Counted from the stretch's first letter, positions 1 to 7,536 are shown. The stretch is 12,876 nucleotides of DNA from Alistipes sp. (GCA_017560305.1 JAFYOF010000190.1:1-12876); one strand, 5' to 3'. Notes: a model not told the origin generated them from the letters alone. Numbers and translations are program-made.

Positions 1-50
1 AACTCAAAAAAATAATCTTTTCTTCCTGCGGAATTTATAAATAAATTCAC

Positions 51-58
51 TACCTTTA
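51..58 (+). promoter_or_regulatory. Possible -7 promoter element of the nucleoside-kinase gene
   Basis: TACCTTTA differs from the Bacteroidota -7 consensus TAnnTTTG only in its last base and sits 24 nt before the start codon at 83. I see no convincing TTTG about 19-21 nt upstream, so this is a weak call. The leader (1-82) is A/T-rich and has no other feature I can support. Confidence 0.3.
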
Positions 59-82
59 CACATCATTAATAATTCTTGTGAG

Positions 83-1750
83 ATGGAGACAGTAAAGGTA
101 ATATGTCAAAATACATCCTCTGTGGTGGAGGTTGTGGCAGGAACATCCCTGCTGGAGTTGGAGCAGAAGTTGGGTCTTGGCGGCAAGCATCCTATGCTGG
201 CTGCCTATGTGAACAACCGCATCAAGGAGCTCAACTACAAGATTTACAAACCGCTGGCGGTGCGTTTTATCGACATCACCCACTTCGAGGGCTACCGTGT
301 CTACCAGCGCACCATCTCATTCATCGCCCAGAAGGCTGTGTGGGACCTCTACAAGGAGCGCCAGTTCTTCATCCGCCACACTGTGGGCAGAGGCTTCTAC
401 TGCGAGTTTGCCGATGGCAAGCCCATCACCGACGAGGAGATTGCTACTCTGCGTGACCAGATGCAGAAGATTATCGACGCCCACCACCCTATCAACCGCT
501 ACCACATCCTCACCGAGGATATCAACAAGATTTACCAGAAGTTCGGCTTCGACGACAAGATTGACCTGCTGAACACCCGCCCACGCCTCTATAGCGACAT
601 CTACTGTATGGACGATATGGTGGGTTATTTCTACGGCGCTCTTACGCCCGACTCGGGTTACATCCATCTGTTCGACCTGCGCCGCTACTTCAACGGCTTC
701 TACATCGCCCTGCCTACACACGGCGACCCCGACAAACTGGACCTCGATGTGCAGTGGGACAAGATGTTTGATGTCTTCCACGAATATCACCGCTGGGTGG
801 ATATTATGGGCGTGCCTACCGTTGGCCGCCTCAACAAGAAGATTCTCGGTGGCGACACCAGCGAACTAATCAAGATTGCCGAGGCATTCCACGAGAAGAA
901 GATTGCCGCAATGGCCGACCAGATTGCCGAGGCAAACCACTCTCAGGGTACTCGCGTGGTGCTCATCTCAGGCCCTTCGTCAAGCGGCAAGACAACCACA
1001 TCGAAGCGTCTGGGCATACAGCTCCGCATACTGGGTCTTGACCCTGTGCTGATTTCGCTCGACGACTACTTCGTTGACCGAGAGCGCACGCCAAAGGATG
1101 AGAACGGCGACTACGACTTCGAGGCTTTGGAGGCTATCGACCTTGAGTTGCTGAACAGCGACCTCAAGCGCCTGATGGCTGGCGAGAGCGTCGAGGTGCC
1201 TCGCTACGACTTCATCACAGGCACACGCCAGTGGCACGAGACTCCGCTGAAACTCTCCGACCGCTCGGTACTCATTATGGAGGGTATCCACGGACTCAAC
1301 CCACGCCTCACACCAAGCATCCCCCGCAACCAGAAGTTCTGCATCTATGTATCGTGCCTGACCTCGGTTGCTATGGATAACCTCTCTCGCATCGCAACAT
1401 CGGACAACCGCCTGCTGCGCCGCATCACACGCGACTACTCGACACGCGGAGCAAACGCCCTCGCCACAATCCAGCGCTGGCCAAGCGTGCGCCGAGGCGA
1501 GCAGAAGCATATCTTCCCATATCAGGAGAATGCCGATGTGATGTTCAACTCGTCGCTCTTCTATGAGATTTCCGTTCTGCGCTCGAAGGTTGAGCCTATC
1601 CTGCGCGAGGTGCCCGACACCGTGCCCGAGTTCGGCGAGGCGAAGCGACTGCTGAAGTTCCTCGATAATTTTACGCCAATTGTGCCAGATGAGATACCAC
1701 CTACATCCATCCTGCGCGAGTTTATCGGCGGCAGCAGTTTCAAATATTAG
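83..1750 (+). CDS. Nucleoside (uridine) kinase-like protein with ThrRS-like N-terminal domains
   Basis: This 555-residue cytoplasmic protein probably phosphorylates a nucleoside such as uridine. Residues ~1-65 look like a TGS / ubiquitin-like domain, and ~65-250 resemble the second (editing-type) domain of threonyl-tRNA synthetase. From ~290 on it is a P-loop kinase of the uridine kinase / phosphoribulokinase family. The Walker A motif GPSSSGKT is at 297-304, and SLDDYF around D327-D328 is the usual substrate-side acidic pair. The segment with VPRYDF and TR matches the uridine kinase core. LIMEGIHGLN is the Walker B-like strand, and RRITRDYSTRG, starting at R446, is the LID arginine region. 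At 555 aa it is far longer than a stand-alone uridine kinase (just over 200 aa). This fusion is, to my knowledge, common in Bacteroidota, often annotated simply as nucleoside kinase. The start at 83 is preceded by an A/T-rich leader. The true substrate cannot be read from sequence. gcvP follows after 40 nt with no visible promoter or terminator between them, so the two may be co-transcribed. Confidence 0.85.
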   Translation: METVKVICQNTSSVVEVVAGTSLLELEQKLGLGGKHPMLAAYVNNRIKELNYKIYKPLAVRFIDITHFEGYRVYQRTISFIAQKAVWDLYKERQFFIRHTVGRGFYCEFADGKPITDEEIATLRDQMQKIIDAHHPINRYHILTEDINKIYQKFGFDDKIDLLNTRPRLYSDIYCMDDMVGYFYGALTPDSGYIHLFDLRRYFNGFYIALPTHGDPDKLDLDVQWDKMFDVFHEYHRWVDIMGVPTVGRLNKKILGGDTSELIKIAEAFHEKKIAAMADQIAEANHSQGTRVVLISGPSSSGKTTTSKRLGIQLRILGLDPVLISLDDYFVDRERTPKDENGDYDFEALEAIDLELLNSDLKRLMAGESVEVPRYDFITGTRQWHETPLKLSDRSVLIMEGIHGLNPRLTPSIPRNQKFCIYVSCLTSVAMDNLSRIATSDNRLLRRITRDYSTRGANALATIQRWPSVRRGEQKHIFPYQENADVMFNSSLFYEISVLRSKVEPILREVPDTVPEFGEAKRLLKFLDNFTPIVPDEIPPTSILREFIGGSSFKY

Positions 1751-1790
1751 AATAAAGATCAGGAATTAACAAAATAAAACTACTAAAGAT

Positions 1791-4619
1791 ATGTTTGACA
1801 AATTTCAAAACCGCCACATTGGCGTGACAAATCCAACTGACCTCGCAGAGATGCTGAAGGTCATCGGCGTAGAGTCTGTCGAGGAGCTTATCTCGCAGGT
1901 AATTCCCGCCTCTATCCGTTTGAAGAAGCCACTCGCATTGCCTGAGGGTATGAGCGAGTATGAGTTCTCGGCTCACATCGCAGCGCTTGCAGCAAAGAAC
2001 CAGCAGATGCGCTCGTTCATCGGTATGGGCTACTACCCTACCGCCGTGCCAGCCGTAGTAAGCCGCAATGTATTTGAGAACCCAGCGTGGTACACCTCTT
2101 ACACACCATATCAGGCTGAGATTTCGCAGGGTCGTCTGGAGGCTCTGCTGAACTACCAGACCGCTATCCTCTCACTGACAGGTATGCAGATTGCAAACTG
2201 CTCTCTGCTCGACGAGGCTACTGCGGCAGCCGAGGCTATGCTTATGATGTACGCCCTGCGCTCACGCGAGGCTGTGAAGGAGGGTCGCAACCAGCTCTTC
2301 GTTGATAAGGATATCTTCCCACAGGCTCTGGATGTGCTCCTTACCCGCAGCGAGCCATTCGGCATCGAACTTATCGTTGACAGCTACGATGAGTATGAGT
2401 TCTCGGGCAAGGAGTTCGGCGCAATTATGCAGACCCCAGCCGTAAACGGCGAGGTGCGCGACTACTCGGCATTCGCCCAGAAAGCACACGAGGCTGGCGC
2501 ATTGGTGGCTGCCATTGCAGACATCTTGTCATTGGTACTTTTGACCCCACCAGCAGAGTGGGGCGCAGATATCGCAGTGGGCTCAACACAGCGTCTGGGC
2601 TGCCCTATGGGCTTCGGTGGTCCATCGGCAGGTTATATGGCGTGCCGCGAGGCTTACAAGCGTAACATCCCTGGTCGCATCATCGGCGTGTCGGTTGACA
2701 GAATGGGCAACAAGGCTCTGCGTATGTCGTTGCAGATGCGCGAGCAGCATATCAAGCGCGAGAAGGCAACATCAAACATCTGTACTGCATCCGCATTGAT
2801 GGCTTCGATGGCAGGTTTCTACTGTATCTACAATGGTCCTGAGGGCTTGCAGCGTGCCGCTATGACCGCTCACTCTTCAGCCGTGGCTATCGCCGAGGCG
2901 TTGGAGGCAATGGGATATAAGCTCACAACAAAGAATATCTTTGACACCATCGAGGTGGAGACCGAGGCTGCCGTGGTGCAGAACATCGCACTTGAGGCGG
3001 GCTTCAACTTCTACTACCCATCGGAGGGCAAGGTGCGCCTCTCAACCGATGAGGTCACTACCGAGGAGGAGGTGAACACCATTGTCGCTATCTTCGCCGA
3101 GGCGGCGGGCAAGAAGCCAAAGGCTGTGAAGATTGCGGACAAGCCTTCGCTCTGCGACTGCGTGAAGCGTACAAGCCCAATCCTTGCAGAGCCTATCTTC
3201 AACAAGTATCACTCTGAGAGCGATATGATGCGCTATATCAAGCAGTTGGAGTTGCGCGATATCTCATTGGCGAACTCAATGATTTCGCTCGGCTCGTGCA
3301 CAATGAAGCTCAACGCGGCGGCTATTATGCAGCCACTCTCACTCGCGGGTTTCCAGAATATGCACCCATTTGCCCCTGCCGACCAGACAGAGGGTTACAC
3401 CGAGTTAATCGCCGAGTTGGAGAAGGATTTGGCTACAATCACTGGCTTCGCTGGTTGCTCACTCCAGCCTAACTCGGGCGCTGCGGGCGAGTATGCGGGC
3501 TTGATGGTTATCCGTGCCTACCACCAGAGCCGTGGTCAGGGTTACCGTAACATCATCCTCATCCCTGCGTCGGCTCACGGCACAAACCCTGCGTCGGCAG
3601 CAATGGCGGGTATGAAGATTGTCACCGTGGCGTGCGACGCAAACGGAAATATCGATGTCGAGGATTTGAAGGCAAAGGCAGAGGAGCACTCTTCGGAGTT
3701 GTGCGGTCTGATGGTGACCTACCCATCTACTCACGGCGTATTCGAGAGCCGCATCCGCGAGATTGTTGACGCAGTTCACGACGCGGGCGGTCAGGTATAT
3801 ATGGATGGTGCCAATATGAACGCACAGGTGGGCTTGACCAACCCTGGCTATATCGGCGCTGATGTCTGCCACCTCAACCTCCACAAGACCTTCGCAATGC
3901 CTCACGGCGGTGGCGGTCCTGGTGTTGGTCCTATCTGCGTAGCGGAGCACCTCACACCATTCCTCCCATCGCACTCTGTTATGGCTACTGGCGGCGAGGA
4001 TGGCATCACAGCCGTATCTTCATCACCTTGGGGCTCGGCAATGTTGTTGCCTATCACCTACGGCTACATCAAGATGCTCGGCGAGGAGGGCTTGCGTCAC
4101 TCAACAGAGATGGCTATCGTGAACGCAAACTATATGTCATCGGCACTGAAGAACGAGTACCGCACCTACTACTCAGGCGAGACTGGCCGCGTGGGTCACG
4201 AGATGATTCTCGACCTGACAAACTTCAAGAAGGATTACGGCATCGACTGCGGCGACATCGCTCACCGCTTGATGGACTACGGTTTCCACGCACCTACGCT
4301 CTCGTTCCCAGTGCACGAGACTCTGATGGTTGAGCCAACCGAGTCGGAGCCAAAGGCTGAGATGGACCGCTTTATGGAGGCGCTCGTTCAGATCAAGCGC
4401 GAGTGCGAGGCTGCTGCTGCATCGGGCGAGAAGGATAATGTGGTAGTGAACGCACCTCACACAGCCGTTGAGTTGGCTGGCGAGTGGTCGCACCCATACT
4501 CACGCCTCGAGGCTGCCTTCCCATTGGAGTGGGTCAAGGTATCGAAGTTCTTCCCTTATGTCACCAAGATTGACAACGGCTACGGCGACCGCAACCTTGT
4601 TTGCTGCAATGCCGATTAA
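1791..4619 (+). CDS. gcvP: Glycine dehydrogenase (decarboxylating), P-protein of the glycine cleavage system
   Basis: GcvP is the pyridoxal-phosphate enzyme that decarboxylates glycine and passes the aminomethyl group to the lipoyl arm of GcvH. The 942-residue chain is close to the ~950 aa of one-chain P-proteins and contains both halves, unlike the split gcvPA/gcvPB form. Near the N-terminus is RHIGVTNPTDLAEML, a family hallmark. FIGMGYYPTAVP, NPAWYTSYTPYQAEISQGRL and LLDEATAAAEAM follow in family order. In the first half CPMGFGGP and REQHIKREKATSNICTA are typical. In the second half, MISLGSCTMKLN and HPFAP..QTEGY precede the cofactor site LNLHKTF. K699 there should form the Schiff base, followed by the glycine-rich loop GGGGPGVGP (706-714). 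The start at 1791 follows the A-rich leader normal for this phylum. No gcvT, gcvH or lpd is in the window, so the partner genes lie elsewhere. No glycine riboswitch is visible in the 40-nt gap upstream. Confidence 0.97.
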   Translation: MFDKFQNRHIGVTNPTDLAEMLKVIGVESVEELISQVIPASIRLKKPLALPEGMSEYEFSAHIAALAAKNQQMRSFIGMGYYPTAVPAVVSRNVFENPAWYTSYTPYQAEISQGRLEALLNYQTAILSLTGMQIANCSLLDEATAAAEAMLMMYALRSREAVKEGRNQLFVDKDIFPQALDVLLTRSEPFGIELIVDSYDEYEFSGKEFGAIMQTPAVNGEVRDYSAFAQKAHEAGALVAAIADILSLVLLTPPAEWGADIAVGSTQRLGCPMGFGGPSAGYMACREAYKRNIPGRIIGVSVDRMGNKALRMSLQMREQHIKREKATSNICTASALMASMAGFYCIYNGPEGLQRAAMTAHSSAVAIAEALEAMGYKLTTKNIFDTIEVETEAAVVQNIALEAGFNFYYPSEGKVRLSTDEVTTEEEVNTIVAIFAEAAGKKPKAVKIADKPSLCDCVKRTSPILAEPIFNKYHSESDMMRYIKQLELRDISLANSMISLGSCTMKLNAAAIMQPLSLAGFQNMHPFAPADQTEGYTELIAELEKDLATITGFAGCSLQPNSGAAGEYAGLMVIRAYHQSRGQGYRNIILIPASAHGTNPASAAMAGMKIVTVACDANGNIDVEDLKAKAEEHSSELCGLMVTYPSTHGVFESRIREIVDAVHDAGGQVYMDGANMNAQVGLTNPGYIGADVCHLNLHKTFAMPHGGGGPGVGPICVAEHLTPFLPSHSVMATGGEDGITAVSSSPWGSAMLLPITYGYIKMLGEEGLRHSTEMAIVNANYMSSALKNEYRTYYSGETGRVGHEMILDLTNFKKDYGIDCGDIAHRLMDYGFHAPTLSFPVHETLMVEPTESEPKAEMDRFMEALVQIKRECEAAAASGEKDNVVVNAPHTAVELAGEWSHPYSRLEAAFPLEWVKVSKFFPYVTKIDNGYGDRNLVCCNAD

Positions 4620-4642
4620 GGGGTAACCTTTATATAAATAGC

Positions 4643-4680
4643 AACAGCCTGCTCCACTCGGGGCAGGCTGTTTCATTATA
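4643..4680 (+). terminator. Hairpin terminator after gcvP
   Basis: AACAGCCTGC (4643-4652) pairs perfectly with GCAGGCTGTT (4663-4672) around a 10-nt loop, giving a 10-bp GC-rich stem 23 nt after the gcvP stop. The tail TTTCATTATAATAA is only moderately T-rich. ACCTT (4626-4630) and AAGGT (4683-4687) could extend the structure outward. It probably ends the kinase-gcvP transcript. Confidence 0.75.
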
Positions 4681-4691
4681 ATAAGGTAAAC

Positions 4692-4714
4692 CTTTTTCAC
4701 CGAAGATGAAAAAG
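4692..4714. repeat. Second intergenic hairpin between gcvP and the isomerase gene
   Basis: CTTTTTCA (4692-4699) and TGAAAAAG (4707-4714) form a perfect 8-bp inverted repeat around the loop CCGAAGA. The TTTTCACCG...GAAAA core resembles motifs at 12112-12126 and 12250-12266, so it may belong to the same family of small intergenic repeats. It could also act as a weak second terminator. Its function is not known from the sequence. Confidence 0.4.
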
Positions 4715-4733
4715 CAAGAAAAGACCGATGAAT

Positions 4734-4755
4734 AAAATTTTCCTCTCGAAATTTT
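4734..4755. repeat. Inverted repeat abutting the -33 promoter box
   Basis: AAAATTT (4734-4740) and AAATTTT (4749-4755) form a 7-bp inverted repeat with an 8-nt spacer. The right arm overlaps the TTTG -33 box at 4753-4756. This is where an operator or upstream A-tract element could sit, but so short an A/T repeat may be chance. Confidence 0.25.
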
Positions 4756-4783
4756 GCACTTACAAGCGAAGTGTGTATCTTTG
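4753..4783 (+). promoter_or_regulatory. Bacteroidota-type promoter of the SlyD-like isomerase gene
   Basis: TTTG (4753-4756), a 19-nt spacer and TATCTTTG (4776-4783) match the primary-sigma-factor consensus of Bacteroides (TTTG, ~19 nt, TAnnTTTG) at every defined position. Transcription should start near 4790, giving an untranslated leader of about 33 nt before the ATG at 4823. This also rules out the in-frame TTG at 4754 as the start, because it lies inside the -33 box. Confidence 0.85.
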
Positions 4784-4822
4784 TGTGATTTACCGAATAT
4801 AAACGATATACATTATAACATT

Positions 4823-5368
4823 ATGAAAGTAGAAAATTCAAAGATGGTGTCGGTGCACTACACACTGACAGTTGATGGTCAGATTGCAGACCAGTCTCGT
4901 GAGGGTCAGCCATTGCAGTTCATCTGCGGCGCAGGTATGCTCCTTCCAAAGTTCGAGGGCGCTATTATGGGCAAGGAGCCAGGTGAGAAGGTGTCATTCA
5001 CATTGGAGCCAAAGGATGGCTACGGCGAGATTATCCCAGAGGCAATCGTTGATCTTCCAAAGGATATATTTATGGTTGATGGCAAGTTGGCTGAGGACAT
5101 CCTCTTCGTAGGTAGCCAGGTGCCTATGAGCGACGCACAGGGTAACCGTATGCTCGGCGTTGTGAAGGAGGTTGCTGAGACTACAGTGAAGATGGACTTC
5201 AACCACCCAATGGCAGGCAAGACATTGAACTTCGATGTTGAGGTTGTTGAGGTGCGCGATGTGACTCCAGAGGACTTGGCAGCACAGGGTGGTTGCAACT
5301 GCGGTTGCCACGGTGACTGCGAGAGCGGTTGCGAGGGTGGTTGCGACAGCGAGTGCGGCTGCAACTAA
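4823..5368 (+). CDS. SlyD-like FKBP-type peptidyl-prolyl cis-trans isomerase with cysteine-rich tail
   Basis: The 181-residue protein should catalyse prolyl cis-trans isomerisation and act as a folding chaperone in the cytoplasm; no signal peptide is visible. The FKBP fold is split by an insert-in-flap domain, as in SlyD. The first part (~1-70) has VSVHYTLTVDG, GAGMLLPKFEGAIMG and GEKVSFTLEPKDGYGE. The middle (~75-125) is the chaperone insert, and NHPMAGKTLNFDVEVVEV closes the fold. The tail (158-181) is unusual. It carries eight cysteines at 158, 160, 162, 166, 170, 174, 178 and 180, plus H163, in a nearly symmetric Cx1Cx1Cx3Cx3Cx3Cx3Cx1C pattern. Escherichia coli SlyD has a His/Cys-rich metal-binding tail that donates nickel. 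By analogy this tail probably binds a soft or transition metal, but which metal is not evident. The ATG at 4823 is chosen because the promoter overlaps the upstream in-frame TTG. The gene is a single unit between its promoter and a terminator. Confidence 0.92.
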   Translation: MKVENSKMVSVHYTLTVDGQIADQSREGQPLQFICGAGMLLPKFEGAIMGKEPGEKVSFTLEPKDGYGEIIPEAIVDLPKDIFMVDGKLAEDILFVGSQVPMSDAQGNRMLGVVKEVAETTVKMDFNHPMAGKTLNFDVEVVEVRDVTPEDLAAQGGCNCGCHGDCESGCEGGCDSECGCN

Positions 5369-5385
5369 TCAAACCCAACTTACAG

Positions 5386-5425
5386 AGGCTGTCTAACTTC
5401 GCGGTTAGCAGCCTTTTCTTGTTTT
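5386..5425 (+). terminator. Rho-independent terminator after the SlyD-like gene
   Basis: AGGCTG (5386-5391), a single bulged T, and CTAAC (5393-5397) pair with GTTAG (5404-5408) and CAGCCT (5409-5414) around the loop TTCGCG. The 11-bp stem is followed by TTTCTTGTTTTT. It lies 17 nt after the stop codon and separates the isomerase gene from the kinase cassette. Confidence 0.88.
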
Positions 5426-5469
5426 TCTGGAATTGCTCGTAAACTTTTATACAGTCTATAAGACAATTT

Positions 5470-6648
5470 ATGGTTAGCATAAGTGATATCGTTGATGCTT
5501 TAGCAAACCCCTGCACTCCGTGGCGTTCACTGCGAGGGGTGGATGTGGTGTGTCAGGAGGGTATGCCGCTGTACTTCACGGGCAATGCGTCGGTGATATT
5601 CCATATCCGTATGGGTGGCGAGATTAAAATCCTGAAGTGCTACACCCGCCACAACGCCCACCTGAAAGCCATCTACGGCGAGAGGTTTCTCCCCGCCGAG
5701 TTATGCGTGACCAATATTCTGGGGCAGAGGCATTGGATTGATTGTCTGCTTGCTGATTATGTGGAGGGCAGCACCCTGCACGAAAAGCTGTGCCAGCCAT
5801 TAAACAAACATCAACTGCAACTTCTCGCCGAGGAGTTCGACCGCTTCGCCGCCGACCTTTTGTCGAAGGAGTATGCCCACGGCGACCTCAAGCCCGAAAA
5901 CATAATCATCGGCAAGGATGGAGTGATGCGCGCCATCGACTGGGATGCGGCATTTGTGCCAGCGCTGAACGGCAACAAGGCTCTGGAGATTGGCACGGCG
6001 GCATATCAGCATCCGCTGCGCACAACCGAGCTCTACGACAAGCACATAGACGACTACTCCATCGCCTTTATCTCTACACTGCTGCACACCTACGCCGCCG
6101 ACCCGAAGCAGGCGGAGCACTACCGCCAGCACCACGAGCCACAGGCACACCCGCGCGATATTACGCGCCCGAAGGCGAACTATAACTTTATCCACCAGCT
6201 AAACCTCGACGCCCAGCCAAAGAGGAGCTGGCTCGATGCTACGCTCGATATGTTTGCCGCAAGGGCTATGGCGCGCGAGTATCGCATCGCACGACTGCTC
6301 TACGACAACACGCCTCAACTGTTCTCCTTAAAGCGCCTCTTTCACAACTATGTCACCACCACCTCCCACAACGATATGGAGGCGGATGTTCTGCACGGAT
6401 TGTGGGGCTACAAGTTGTGTGACCGGTGGGCGATAGCGCCTCTGTTCGACGAGTGCAACGACCCCAAGGAGGAGCTCCTGCAGGTAAGACTGGGAGGCTA
6501 CCGACATCTGCTCTCACTCTCTGGGCGCAGACTCTACACCGCACCCGCCACGGCACGCATACGCATCAAGGGCGACATCATCACCGTAACACATCCCGAC
6601 CAGAGGGTGGAGACAATAGACGCGAAAAAGTTGGATGGGTTGCAATAA
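5470..6648 (+). CDS. Serine/threonine-kinase-like protein with WG-type C-terminal repeat
   Basis: This 392-residue, apparently cytoplasmic protein has a protein-kinase fold and probably phosphorylates a partner, perhaps encoded next door. A loose glycine loop (TGNASVIF, G38-V42) is followed by EIKILKCY, where K56 (less likely K53) fits the ATP-binding lysine. The hinge region is LLADYVEGSTLHEKL. The catalytic loop HGDLKPEN spans 137-144, with D139 as catalytic base and N144 as metal ligand. The metal-binding DFG is replaced by D157-W158-D159. GTAAYQHP (175-182) matches the end of the activation segment, and D194 in DDYS matches the helix-F aspartate. These residues suggest an active enzyme. 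HGDLKPEN-like loops also occur in phosphotransferases acting on small molecules, but the GT..Y..P segment favours a protein kinase. Residues ~305-360 carry one WG-like repeat (W312-G313-Y314, then IAPLFDE and LLSLSGRRLY). No promoter is recognisable in 5426-5469. The vWA gene begins 31 nt downstream. Confidence 0.82.
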   Translation: MVSISDIVDALANPCTPWRSLRGVDVVCQEGMPLYFTGNASVIFHIRMGGEIKILKCYTRHNAHLKAIYGERFLPAELCVTNILGQRHWIDCLLADYVEGSTLHEKLCQPLNKHQLQLLAEEFDRFAADLLSKEYAHGDLKPENIIIGKDGVMRAIDWDAAFVPALNGNKALEIGTAAYQHPLRTTELYDKHIDDYSIAFISTLLHTYAADPKQAEHYRQHHEPQAHPRDITRPKANYNFIHQLNLDAQPKRSWLDATLDMFAARAMAREYRIARLLYDNTPQLFSLKRLFHNYVTTTSHNDMEADVLHGLWGYKLCDRWAIAPLFDECNDPKEELLQVRLGGYRHLLSLSGRRLYTAPATARIRIKGDIITVTHPDQRVETIDAKKLDGLQ

Positions 6649-6661
6649 AATCGTATATTTG
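6630..6661 (+). promoter_or_regulatory. Internal promoter for the vWA / pseudokinase genes
   Basis: GTTG (6630-6633), a 20-nt spacer and TATATTTG (6654-6661) form a good Bacteroidota promoter. The -33 part lies inside the last codons of the kinase gene. Transcription would start near 6668, about 12 nt before the vWA start at 6680. The vWA and WG genes could therefore be expressed independently of the kinase. Confidence 0.65.
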
Positions 6662-6679
6662 CGGAAAACAAACTAACAA

Positions 6680-7534
6680 ATGTACAAACAAGAGATTACC
6701 AGAAGCCACCGAGCCGCTTTTGTCATAGTGCTGGACCAGTCTACATCTATGCAGCAGCAGGTGGAGTTTGGTCGTATGGTTGCCACCAAAGCCCAGGTGG
6801 TCGCCTACACAGCCAACTCGCTTATTTCGGAGTTGATTGACCGTTGCCGCCGCACGGATGGCGTAAGGAACTATTACGACATTGCCGTTATAGGCTACTC
6901 GGGCGAGAGTGTTCGCAGCCTGCTGCCCCGCAAGGGTTTCAATGCGGTGAGCGACCTTGCCGAGCAGATGCCGCCGCTGACAACCATCAGTTTCGAGGAG
7001 AGTATGCCCGATGGCACGCAGGCGCTGGTGCGCCACCGCCAGAGGGAGTGGATAACACCGCTCGCCGAGGGTACAACGCCTATGCACGAGGCACTGCACA
7101 CGGTACGCGATCTTGTGGAGGAGTGGTGCGCAAAGCCCGAGAACCAGCAGAGCTTTCCGCCGATTGTCATCAACATCACCGATGGCGAGCCCACCGACTG
7201 CACCGACCCAGAATTAAGGGATGTATGCACCCTCATCAAGCGCACGGCAACCGACGATGGCAACACGCTGTTGATTAACATACACATAAGCACCGACCAG
7301 CGTCTCGGCTCGCTCATATTCCCTATGCACGAGGAGCTGGCGCAGGCGTGCGACAAGGCGCGACTGCTGGCTGACTGCTCAAGCACGATGCCCACGGCGC
7401 TGAACGAGGCAATACACTCACTCAAGGGTGTGGGCGCAATACCGCCCTACATCGGCATAGGCTACAACGCCTCGGTGGTGGAGTTGCTCTCGATGATAAA
7501 CATAGGCTCACGCAGCATAACTCAAATTGATTGA
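6680..7534 (+). CDS. von Willebrand factor A domain protein (TerY-like) with intact MIDAS
   Basis: The 284-residue protein is essentially one vWA domain, a Rossmann-like fold that binds Mg2+ or Mn2+ and mediates protein-protein contacts. The metal-ion-dependent adhesion site is complete: DQSTS (D19, S21, S23), T133 within GTTPMHEAL (131-139), and D168 within ITDGEPTD. There is no signal peptide or membrane segment, so it should act in the cytoplasm, as TerY-like vWA proteins do. In many bacteria TerY-like proteins are encoded beside a Ser/Thr kinase and a PP2C phosphatase. Here a kinase gene lies upstream, but a pseudokinase-WG gene takes the downstream place, and no phosphatase is present. 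The ATG at 6680 follows an A-rich leader. The stop lies 2 nt before the next ATG, so the two are almost certainly translated from one mRNA. I infer that it bridges or scaffolds the two kinase-fold proteins; the sequence does not prove it. Confidence 0.85.
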   Translation: MYKQEITRSHRAAFVIVLDQSTSMQQQVEFGRMVATKAQVVAYTANSLISELIDRCRRTDGVRNYYDIAVIGYSGESVRSLLPRKGFNAVSDLAEQMPPLTTISFEESMPDGTQALVRHRQREWITPLAEGTTPMHEALHTVRDLVEEWCAKPENQQSFPPIVINITDGEPTDCTDPELRDVCTLIKRTATDDGNTLLINIHISTDQRLGSLIFPMHEELAQACDKARLLADCSSTMPTALNEAIHSLKGVGAIPPYIGIGYNASVVELLSMINIGSRSITQID

Positions 7535-7536
7535 TT

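Noticed and set aside
1751..1790. Possible glycine riboswitch or separate promoter before gcvP
   Set aside because: The gap is only 40 nt, with no TAnnTTTG box and no room for a glycine aptamer.
4754..4822. Upstream in-frame TTG start that would add 23 residues to the SlyD-like protein
   Set aside because: It lies inside the -33 box of an exact promoter, upstream of the expected transcription start, and the added residues do not fit the FKBP N-terminus.
5426..5469. Promoter for the kinase gene
   Set aside because: A promoter is expected after the terminator at 5386-5425, but the nearest string (TAAACTTTT) breaks the TAnnTTTG pattern, so I did not list it.
7531..7536. TTG start for the WG-repeat protein, two codons before the ATG
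   Set aside because: It overlaps the vWA stop codon, and ATG at 7537 is the stronger start in the usual A/T-rich context.
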